Source of the DNA: a virus
IMG/VR virus record: IMGVR_UViG_3300037245_003482
Coordinates: 1 to 64,000 of that record
Length of the DNA: 64,000 nt
Strand: one strand, 5' to 3'
The notes beneath the pieces are model-generated. The model was not told the DNA's origin. It ran no database searches and saw nothing but the letters and a program-made list of their open reading frames with translations. Shown piece by piece: positions 50,402 through 56,219 of this stretch. The position numbers and the translations under genes are program-made. Numbering within the stretch: position 1 is the first letter of the stretch; every line of letters begins with the position of its first letter.

Positions 50402-50587
50402 AGAGCACATTGGAAGGTGACATTGTAGTATATATGACCGCAGGAAGGACCAACTCCCAATATGGGCGAAGGAAAGTACTGGACAGGGGTTGGAAAAGCT
50501 ACAAGCATTGCATTGGTTTAATGTAACCTGGGATGCCAATGCGGGTGCCCCTTGGTACCAACAAGGGGGCGCCTTCCAATGTGCTTT
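50402..50587 (+). ncRNA. Compact structured RNA, unknown class (~186 bases)
   Basis: The ends pair over 18 positions (50402-50419 with 50570-50587), including a perfect 13-bp core GCACATTGGAAGG/CCTTCCAATGTGC. Inside: TTGTAG/CTACAA (50423-50428/50499-50504), CCAACTCC/GGGGTTGG with one G-T (50450-50457/50486-50493), GCATTGG/CCAATGC (50510-50516/50536-50542) and CCCCTTG/CAAGGGG (50548-50554/50562-50568). It starts right at a promoter copy and lies 22 bases before a tRNA. CATTGG and CCAATG each occur twice in the fold, so helices could exchange partners. No known family recognised. Confidence 0.7.
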
Positions 50588-50609
50588 ATCATTTAAAGGC
50601 TAATATGAA

Positions 50610-50683
50610 CGTGATGTAGCTCAATTGGTGGGGCGCCTTGCTTATAGGTAAGGAAGTAGGTGGTTCGATTCCATCCATCGCGG
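50610..50683 (+). tRNA. tRNA, Ile(TAT)-like, with 8-base anticodon loop
   Basis: All arms fold: acceptor CGTGATG/CATCGCG, D-arm GCTC/GGGC with AATTGGTG loop, T-arm GGTGG-TTCGATT-CCATC, 5-base variable loop, discriminator G, no encoded CCA. The anticodon stem CCTTG/TAAGG leaves the loop CTTATAGG (50641-50648), eight bases instead of seven; a 6-bp stem with a 6-base loop is the alternative. With T at position 33, TAT (Ile, AUA codons) or four-base TATA would be exposed. AUA codons are common in this phage. Confidence 0.75.
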
Positions 50684-50701
50684 CTTTTTAAAGAGGATAA
50701 T

Positions 50702-51112
50702 ATGACCCACAATGAAGCATATGAAAAGTACCCTGAAATAATGGGCATTAATAAACCAGCAAGAATGCCCCCACCTGTTATTTTTGAACCAGCTGAAAAT
50801 GTTACGACCCTTATATTCCTTGAGATCATACAGGCAAGGGTTACAATGTGTGAAGTGTTGGCCTATGTGCTATTAGTGCAGAAACAGGCCCCAAAGCATC
50901 ATATTATTTATTTAATGGGCACTGAGTACCAATTCCACCCGTTTGTAGGCTACCACATGTTAAATGGGGGCACAATAGAGGCACAGGACCCCATTTATAC
51001 TTATGATACGTTCTTAGCTGAATTAGATATGAGCAGGATGGTACTGGCTTCTGTTAGTTGTGGGGCAGAAGCCCATTGTTTCATAGAAAGAAGAATGGAA
51101 ATAGGGTATTAG
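50702..51112 (+). CDS. Hypothetical protein downstream of tRNA
   Basis: 136 residues from the ATG at 50702 (AGAGG upstream); the longer frame would run through the tRNA. Pro-rich start, then beta-rich (HHIIYLMGTEYQFHPFVGY). No family. Confidence 0.55.
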   Translation: MTHNEAYEKYPEIMGINKPARMPPPVIFEPAENVTTLIFLEIIQARVTMCEVLAYVLLVQKQAPKHHIIYLMGTEYQFHPFVGYHMLNGGTIEAQDPIYTYDTFLAELDMSRMVLASVSCGAEAHCFIERRMEIGY

Positions 51113-51382
51113 ATGTCAGAAGAACTAATAATAGTAATAGCATGGGAACAGCTGCACAAGGCCCTTATTGGCTTTCGTAGGAAAATAGGGTGCAATGTAC
51201 CCATTACCCAAATAAACTTTGATAACATAGTTACAGAGGCAAATAAGGGACTGGAAAAAGAATGCCCCGGGTGTGCTATTGAACAGTTGGATTTCCAGGG
51301 GTATTTGAAACATGGGGCTATTAAAGTTAAAAACATGGGCACTGATGAGCAATTGGGCCCAGAATGTGTTATAATAGGGTAA
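51113..51382 (+). CDS. Small hypothetical protein
   Basis: 89 residues. Starts one base after the previous stop. Helical start with EELIIVIAWEQLHKALIGF; C-P-G-C in the middle. Unknown. Confidence 0.5.
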   Translation: MSEELIIVIAWEQLHKALIGFRRKIGCNVPITQINFDNIVTEANKGLEKECPGCAIEQLDFQGYLKHGAIKVKNMGTDEQLGPECVIIG

Positions 51383-51394
51383 AAGGAGTATAAA

Positions 51395-51595
51395 GTGGCA
51401 GATGAAAATGAAAAAGAAGCAATTGTAGAAGGAAAAGAAGAGGCTATTGATGCCATAATTGCCATAATGAAAGGGTGTAAATGCGATAAGGAAGCAGCCA
51501 TTGTGCTATTGAAGAGGGGGCAGGCAATCATACTACAGGCCTATGATACTGTTACTGAGGAAGAAATACAAACTGAACTGATACGGAGGGCATAA
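51395..51595 (+). CDS. Small helical acidic protein, GTG start
   Basis: 66 residues; GTG at 51395 with AAAGGAG upstream. Glu-rich helix (ENEKEAIVEGKEEAIDAIIA). TAATG overlap with next gene. Confidence 0.5.
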   Translation: MADENEKEAIVEGKEEAIDAIIAIMKGCKCDKEAAIVLLKRGQAIILQAYDTVTEEEIQTELIRRA

Positions 51596-51834
51596 TGCCA
51601 AAGTTTAAGAAAGGTGATACAATACGGGTGCATACACCAGATTTAATCAACGCCCTTTGTGCAAAAAGGGGAGCCATTGGTAAAATACACCATTTGTCAC
51701 TATATGGAGGAGGGGCTTACGTCAAGTTTCCAGGGTACCGAGGACTGCATTTAATTTACAACAGGGAAGCCTGTGTTATTGTGCAACCAAGCACCAGCCC
51801 AGCAGCTGCAACAATGATTGTGGGGGCCTGGTAA
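51595..51834 (+). CDS. Small KOW/SH3-like protein
   Basis: 79 residues. KFKKGDTIRVHTPD and RGAIGKIHHLSLYGGGAYVKF suit a small barrel; the opening resembles the gene at 47444. TAATG overlaps on both sides. Confidence 0.55.
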   Translation: MPKFKKGDTIRVHTPDLINALCAKRGAIGKIHHLSLYGGGAYVKFPGYRGLHLIYNREACVIVQPSTSPAAATMIVGAW

Positions 51835-51953
51835 TGCCCTTTGAACAAGCAGATGATGGTGAAATCTGGGAAGATGGCACAATGTACACGGATGACATTT
51901 GTGGGGAATGTGGCAATGAGCCTGAAGATTGTGAATGTGATGAGGAGGACTAA
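51834..51953 (+). CDS. Tiny acidic zinc-type protein
   Basis: 39 residues, about one third Asp/Glu, with C-G-E-C-G and C-E-C near the end. Start overlaps the previous stop (TAATG) and next ATG follows its stop. A DNA mimic or metal-binding peptide is conceivable; unproven. Confidence 0.5.
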   Translation: MPFEQADDGEIWEDGTMYTDDICGECGNEPEDCECDEED

Positions 51954-52136
51954 ATGAAACAAAATTCCAAATTAGAAATAGCCCTGGGTATTGCAATGGT
52001 GTTATTTATTGCTATAAGCATGGGCATAAATTGCAGCTTCCAGAATGCAGTGGAAATTGATACCACAGTGGATACAACGCCCACAATGCACCATACAATT
52101 AGTGATTTTACTATTTATGATTATAATGTGCAATAA
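51954..52136 (+). CDS. Small membrane-anchored protein
   Basis: 60 residues, GAGGAG site. Span or signal at ~9-28 (ALGIAMVLFIAISMGINC), then a Thr/Asp-rich external tail with TTVDTTPT. Unknown. Confidence 0.5.
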   Translation: MKQNSKLEIALGIAMVLFIAISMGINCSFQNAVEIDTTVDTTPTMHHTISDFTIYDYNVQ

Positions 52137-52145
52137 GGTGCGGGT

Positions 52146-52352
52146 ATGAAATTAGTACCTGGGTGCAATTACCATACAACATGGCAAAAAGACAAAGCAA
52201 TGCGTTTTGTACTTGCCTATGTGGAAAAGGATTGGGCCATATTATTCACCAGGGGCACAAGGAAGTTATTTTGGTGTAGAGTTAAAGACCTTATTTTCAT
52301 TGAAACAAAGTACAATATTGAAAAAGGTGTTAAAATCCTGGAGCCGGGATAA
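52146..52352 (+). CDS. Small hypothetical protein
   Basis: 68 residues, beta-rich (AMRFVLAYVEKDWAILFTRG). Followed by a terminator. No family. Confidence 0.5.
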   Translation: MKLVPGCNYHTTWQKDKAMRFVLAYVEKDWAILFTRGTRKLFWCRVKDLIFIETKYNIEKGVKILEPG

Positions 52353-52421
52353 GGGCCCCCTGTAGTGAGGTGTCACTGCAATGGTCCCCTGTGTTTGAAT
52401 AGGCGCATAGGGGCCTTTTTA
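52351..52421 (+). terminator. Terminator with nested hairpin
   Basis: AAGG(G)CCCC pairs with GGGGCCTTTTT around an inner AGTGA/TCACT arm. T tract ends at 52420. Separates this operon from the next promoter region. Confidence 0.6.
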
Positions 52422-52426
52422 TTTTG

Positions 52427-52457
52427 TATTTTTTAAAAAAGTGTTTGCATTTCCTTT
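52427..52457 (+). repeat. 31-bp promoter-region repeat, copy 2
   Basis: Identical to 27442-27472. Contains TTTTTTAAAAAA and TTTG; TACTTTAG begins 20 bases after TTTG, a good fit to the Bacteroidota TAnnTTTG -7 box. Drives the gene at 52501. Confidence 0.6.
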
Positions 52458-52500
52458 GCGGATTGGTTACTTTAGTAGAAAGGGAATAAAGGAGTAGGGT

Positions 52501-52815
52501 ATGTGTAACATTTGCCACGAAACAACAAATGAGAAAGAGGTGTATGATAGGCATTGTAATAAGGTGCACCCAACATGCCTGGACAACTATAATTTATGGG
52601 ATGTGGATTCTGCCTATCATTACCAATTTGAAGCGGCTAATGATAAAGAGGCTTTGGAAAAAGCGGCTGCCTTCTTACAGGAACATAAAAGTGAGTACAG
52701 GCAGAAAAATGTGGTGCAGAACATAACAGGAACCATTTTATATACTGGGGCACTTACTGCCAAGAATGTACATTATTCTGTGTTTGAATGTTGCAGTACA
52801 GTGGGGGAAGTATGA
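52501..52815 (+). CDS. Zinc-finger-type hypothetical protein
   Basis: 104 residues, AAGGAG site. C-N-I-C-H...H-C-N-K-V-H-P-T-C at the N-terminus suits one or two zinc ions; then a helical body. ATGA overlap with the next gene. Confidence 0.55.
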   Translation: MCNICHETTNEKEVYDRHCNKVHPTCLDNYNLWDVDSAYHYQFEAANDKEALEKAAAFLQEHKSEYRQKNVVQNITGTILYTGALTAKNVHYSVFECCSTVGEV

Positions 52816-53006
52816 TTGAGGAATTTCTTGAAGTAGGGGACCGCTGTAGTGTTAAAGGGTGTACTGGGACATTGGATGCCATTTACAAGGGTGATAAATG
52901 CACATGCAAGTGTGACAACCCACCTAATCTTCCATGTTGGTACTGCAGTAGATCTGTTCCTAAATGTGATACTTGTGGAAACAAGCCAAATGGGGGCAGC
53001 GTATGA
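52812..53006 (+). CDS. Small Cys-rich zinc protein
   Basis: 64 residues from the ATG at 52812. Nine Cys: C-S-V-K-G-C, C-T-C-K-C, C-W-Y-C, C-D-T-C. Probably two zinc sites. ATGA overlaps on both sides. Confidence 0.55.
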   Translation: MIEEFLEVGDRCSVKGCTGTLDAIYKGDKCTCKCDNPPNLPCWYCSRSVPKCDTCGNKPNGGSV

Positions 53007-53311
53007 ACGCACAGAATGTATCCAAGAGCCTTAAAGGACTAATAAAAAGAAGGGTCAACACAACCCTAATGGAAATAGATTATAGTGCTAAACTAAAGGA
53101 AGTGTCCATTAAAACACACCCTGCATTCAAACGCATTGTTTTCACAGGCCTCGGTATGGAAATTGAAAAAAGGGAAGATGGCTGCAATTGCTACATTGGG
53201 CCAATACCAACCCACATAATAACCAGGGCAACTGATGTGGAAATACTTGCATGGGCCAAGAAAGACGAAGGTGCAATAATAACCTATTGGGGAAACTATG
53301 AGCACAATTAA
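53003..53311 (+). CDS. Hypothetical protein
   Basis: 102 residues from the ATG at 53003 (ATGA). Basic N-terminal helix, then alpha/beta (FKRIVFTGLGMEIEKRED). Overlaps the LKLKTKW gene by 14 bases. Confidence 0.55.
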   Translation: MNAQNVSKSLKGLIKRRVNTTLMEIDYSAKLKEVSIKTHPAFKRIVFTGLGMEIEKREDGCNCYIGPIPTHIITRATDVEILAWAKKDEGAIITYWGNYEHN

Positions 53312-53972
53312 ATTAAAAACTAAATGGGCCCAATGCAAAACAAGCACAGTATGGGAAAATGAACATGATGTAAGGGTGCATATATCGGGTGAACTTATTA
53401 GAATACCTGGTTTTAAGCCACAGGAGACAGCGGCCATCGGCCTAACAAAATACAAAAAGGAAGCTGGTTACTACTGGGCTCTGAAAGCAACAGGGGGGCA
53501 ATACAAAAAGGGCCCTTATGTGTATGGCAGAAGAGTTCTACAAGATACAGAAGTGGCAGGAGGGGTTATGCCCATAATAACAATAATAGATGACCCTGTT
53601 CCAATGAAAAGTTGGGATATTGAAACAGCTGCTGGGTTTAATGCCTGCCAGTTGGTACATAGTGCAATTAAAGCAGGGGAATTGCCCATTATGGTAGCAG
53701 AGAACTGCCGCAAAGTGCACCCAGCCATACGGGGTGTACGGGGGGCAAGCAAGCCTTTTTGGGTCCAATGTTACCCATATCTAGTTATGGAACAGGTGTA
53801 TAAGGACATGGAAGCAAAAATGCCTTTCGGGCGATGGTATAGCAAAAAGCTACTAGAAGCAGCAGAAAGGTACACAAATGCCTATATCAATAAATTAATA
53901 CAAAAACAGGAAGAAGACCTTAATAAATTTGTGTCCCCTGTTATGTTGCAGGTAAAGGAATATTACAAATGA
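53298..53972 (+). CDS. LKLKTKW-family protein 3
   Basis: 224 residues. Opens MSTIKLKTKWAQCKTSTVWEN with a DVRVHISGEL strand and an ALKATGGQYKKG segment, matching the genes at 47702 and 48019, plus a ~130-residue C-terminal extension that is helical and Lys-rich. Largest family member. Role unknown. Confidence 0.6.
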   Translation: MSTIKLKTKWAQCKTSTVWENEHDVRVHISGELIRIPGFKPQETAAIGLTKYKKEAGYYWALKATGGQYKKGPYVYGRRVLQDTEVAGGVMPIITIIDDPVPMKSWDIETAAGFNACQLVHSAIKAGELPIMVAENCRKVHPAIRGVRGASKPFWVQCYPYLVMEQVYKDMEAKMPFGRWYSKKLLEAAERYTNAYINKLIQKQEEDLNKFVSPVMLQVKEYYK

Positions 53973-54082
53973 CTTTATTCATTTGTGCCTTAGTATTCAT
54001 AGGGACAACAAGTATTGCACTGTTATTATGGGCATTGTTTATGTGGCTTTGTTCCAAAATACCAGAACGGTTTTGTAAATAA
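53969..54082 (+). CDS. Tiny membrane protein
   Basis: 37 residues, nearly all one hydrophobic span (ALVFIGTTSIALLLWALFMWL) with a short basic tail. ATGA overlap with the previous gene; its stop adjoins the next promoter copy. Confidence 0.55.
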   Translation: MTLFICALVFIGTTSIALLLWALFMWLCSKIPERFCK

Positions 54083-54087
54083 CTTGT

Positions 54088-54099
54088 TATAATAGGGGT
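54088..54099 (+). promoter_or_regulatory. Phage promoter motif (TATAATAGGGGT)
   Basis: Exact copy preceded by TAACTTG, 10 bases before the ATG at 54110 with GGAGG between. Confidence 0.65.
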
Positions 54100-54109
54100 A
54101 GGAGGAATA

Positions 54110-54601
54110 ATGGATATAAAGCTTTTAAAAGTAGGGATGCATTGCTACGTTTTAACAACGCTGCATGGGCCAACTGACAACAGCATGGGCACAAGCGTGA
54201 CAAAGTGTGAAATAAAAAGGGTAATAAATAAAGAATACCCATTTTTATATAATGTAGAACGAGTTGATGGTATATGGGCAAAACCCAAAGGGGACCAAAT
54301 AGTGCCCACTGAGGTTTTGGATGGCTCTGCCCCTAATTCTTTAAGTATTGGGTATCATGTGGAACCTGTACCAAAGAAAGAGCCTCCCCCCGCTGCTTTT
54401 GCTGGGCACAAGAAAGGAACCCAGGTTGATTATATTGGCCCTTTGAATTCATTAAGTGGCAGGTGGACTGTGCTTGGGCATGACAAATTCGGAAAACATT
54501 TTATCCTCTACAAATTAGGAAAACCTGGTATAACAGAATACAACCCTGATTCTCCCTGCTGCAACAGGGCCCATTCTTCAGAGCTTAAAGTGGTAGAATA
54601 A
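54110..54601 (+). CDS. Hypothetical protein with two barrel-like halves
   Basis: 163 residues. Two similar beta units (KVGMHCYVLTTLHG...; KKGTQVDYIGPLNSLSGRW...) joined by a Pro-rich linker (EPVPKKEPPPAAF). Resembles tandem SH3-like folds. Function unknown; ahead of the sigma gene. Confidence 0.55.
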   Translation: MDIKLLKVGMHCYVLTTLHGPTDNSMGTSVTKCEIKRVINKEYPFLYNVERVDGIWAKPKGDQIVPTEVLDGSAPNSLSIGYHVEPVPKKEPPPAAFAGHKKGTQVDYIGPLNSLSGRWTVLGHDKFGKHFILYKLGKPGITEYNPDSPCCNRAHSSELKVVE

Positions 54602-54629
54602 AAGGCCCTTTTTGTTGGATTGGGTTAAT

Positions 54630-54654
54630 TGGGGCTAATAACCCCATTTCTTTT
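54630..54654 (+). terminator. Terminator abutting the sigma promoter
   Basis: TGGGG/CCCCA around CTAATAA, then TTTCTTTTT, whose T run is also the upstream part of the next promoter copy. Confidence 0.55.
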
Positions 54655-54666
54655 TATAATAGGGGT
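54655..54666 (+). promoter_or_regulatory. Phage promoter motif (TATAATAGGGGT) before the sigma gene
   Basis: Exact copy 14 bases before the sigma ATG, so the factor could regulate itself if it reads this motif. Confidence 0.65.
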
Positions 54667-54680
54667 ACAAAGGTGGTTTT

Positions 54681-55490
54681 ATGAGTAACAACGCATTGAA
54701 TAGATACATGGATGACATAGGCAAAACTCCCCTTATGAGCAGGGAGGAAGAAAAAAGCATAATTACAAAGGCGCAGCATGGGGACATGAAGGCCCGGAAC
54801 GCATTGATACTAGCCAATATGCGTTTAGTTGTTGCAGTGGCCCTTAAATACAAAACAAAAAGCCTACAACCTGAAGACCTGATTAGCATAGGGGCATTAG
54901 GACTTATTCGGGCCATTATTGAATTTGATAACACAAGGGGCCTTAGGTTAATTTCATATGCTGTGTGGTGGATAAGAGCTGCTATTAACCAAGATTTGAA
55001 TGATGTGGATAATCTTATAAAGCTGCCCAGTAATAATGCATACATAATAAGAAAGGCCTTATTGGAAGTTGATTTAGGGTTTGCTGTACCAAAAAAGGTA
55101 GTTGCAATGATAGAAGCCAGGGACCGCATTTTTTATTTAGATAATAATGGGCCAGAAGAGTTATCCGATTTAGGACACAAACCAAAGCCTCGTGATTTAG
55201 AGTACAAAGGGTTAGAAGACACTATAGTACAAAAAATGGGGCGTGCACAGTTTAATAAAGAAATTAAGGGTAGGATTGAAAAATTACCACCAAAGCAAAA
55301 AAAGGCACTTTCATTGTACTATGGCATAGGGTATGACCACACTTATACAGTAAGGGAAGTGGGGGAAATTCTGGGGTGTTGTAGGCAAAATGTGCATCAG
55401 CTAATGAGGCAAGGTCTTACGGGGCTACGTAGGAAACTACCAAAAAGTTATTACCTTGAAAAATTACAATCAATGACAGTAAGTGAATAA
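54681..55490 (+). CDS. Sigma-70-family RNA polymerase factor
   Basis: 269 residues. Region 1.2-like LNRYMDDIGKTPLMSREEE at the N-terminus; region 2 at ~40-108 with ANMRLVVAVALKYK, EDLISIGALGLIRAI and ISYAVWWIRAAINQ (2.3-2.4); a shortened region 3; region 4 at ~205-260 with LPPKQKKALSLYYGIG and the HTH VREVGEILGCCRQNVHQLMR. Directs host core polymerase to phage promoters. Region 4 would expect a -35 contact, yet the recurrent motif shows none, so its targets may differ from those of the region-2-only protein at 27.9 kb. Confidence 0.85.
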   Translation: MSNNALNRYMDDIGKTPLMSREEEKSIITKAQHGDMKARNALILANMRLVVAVALKYKTKSLQPEDLISIGALGLIRAIIEFDNTRGLRLISYAVWWIRAAINQDLNDVDNLIKLPSNNAYIIRKALLEVDLGFAVPKKVVAMIEARDRIFYLDNNGPEELSDLGHKPKPRDLEYKGLEDTIVQKMGRAQFNKEIKGRIEKLPPKQKKALSLYYGIGYDHTYTVREVGEILGCCRQNVHQLMRQGLTGLRRKLPKSYYLEKLQSMTVSE

Positions 55491-55510
55491 GGGGCTAAAT
55501 GCCCCTTTTG
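55489..55510. terminator. Bidirectional terminator
   Basis: GGGGC/GCCCC with a TAAAT loop, A's before and TTTT after, directly between the sigma stop and the convergent small gene. Confidence 0.7.
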
Positions 55511-55701
55511 CTTTTTATTTGTTGAAGGGCCAGTTGTAGCCTGTGTTCCCTTATATCTGCAATGGTAACAGATGCCACTGGTATATGGCACCTGCCACTT
55601 AGGGGGCATTCACAGCACTTTATTTCAATAGGGTGTAAACAATTACCCTTTTGTGCCTTTATAACATTCAGTATAGTGCTTTTATTTAATTTAACTTCCA
55701 T
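55495..55701 (-). CDS. Small Cys-rich protein
   Basis: 68 residues. C-L-H-P-I-E-I-K-C-C-E-C-P-L-S-G-R-C in the middle suggests a metal site; C-terminal helix basic. Last of three leftward small genes; its tail overlaps the terminator. Confidence 0.55.
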   Translation of the reverse strand: MEVKLNKSTILNVIKAQKGNCLHPIEIKCCECPLSGRCHIPVASVTIADIREHRLQLALQQIKSKRGI

Positions 55702-55712
55702 TTTGCCCCCCT

Positions 55713-55886
55713 TTAAATGGTTTCGTCGTTATAAAATTTACCATGGCCTTCAGTAGGCTGCCCATGCTGTTCAATTAGCACTTCAGCAGCTGGTATTTCT
55801 TCTTCTTCATTTAGGGGCAAGGGTGCATAGGTACCCAACAGGCCAACAGAAGGCATTCCTAAAAGTTCAATTTCAGATAGTTTCAT
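55713..55886 (-). CDS. Small acidic protein
   Basis: 57 residues. LLGMPSVGLLGTYAPLPL then four Glu and a polar end. Two bases separate the previous stop from its ATG, so co-translated. Function unknown. Confidence 0.5.
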   Translation of the reverse strand: MKLSEIELLGMPSVGLLGTYAPLPLNEEEEIPAAEVLIEQHGQPTEGHGKFYNDETI

Positions 55887-55888
55887 AT

Positions 55889-56029
55889 TCAGTACCCCAA
55901 GTATATTATTTCTATGTCTCTGATCAAAGTGCCTTCCAGGTATAAAAGATCACATGCAATTGAAACACTGGTGTGGTCTTTTGCCACTTCCACACTGTCC
56001 CCTGTTGGTATGTGTACCATTAATAACAT
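55889..56029 (-). CDS. Small hypothetical protein
   Basis: 46 residues (start at 56029, or 56020 for a 43-residue form). Beta-rich: VHIPTGDSVEVAKDHTSVS, DIEIIYLGY. First gene of the short leftward operon facing the portal promoter region. Confidence 0.45.
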   Translation of the reverse strand: MLLMVHIPTGDSVEVAKDHTSVSIACDLLYLEGTLIRDIEIIYLGY

Positions 56030-56092
56030 CTAGGCACTTTACTTATTTAACTGTACCTGTTTAATATATATATAAATTGAAGTATTTGCAAA

Positions 56093-56110
56093 TTGTTTTT
56101 TAAAAAACAA
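56093..56110. promoter_or_regulatory. 18-bp perfect palindrome in the portal upstream region
   Basis: TTGTTTTTTAAAAAACAA, an extended form of the TTTTTTAAAAAA block, in the A/T-rich divergent region between the small leftward genes and the head operon. Confidence 0.5.
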
Positions 56111-56163
56111 TGTATTAATATAAAATTATTAGGTATAGTGTTTTTGCATAAAATGGGTGCAAC

Positions 56164-56175
56164 ATAAATAGGGGT
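56164..56175 (+). promoter_or_regulatory. Promoter-motif variant (ATAAATAGGGGT) of the head operon
   Basis: Differs from the standard element at the 5' end, 44 bases before the portal ATG. The ATAAATA core is the closest here to the T4 late box. Confidence 0.45.
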
Positions 56176-56219
56176 ATAATGTTTTATATTTAAAGTAATA
56201 AAAGCAAAGTAGGGTGCAT

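Noticed and set aside
50434-50526. 30-codon frame inside the structured RNA
   Set aside because: No SD sequence, and its codons coincide with paired segments; a leader peptide cannot be excluded but is not supported.
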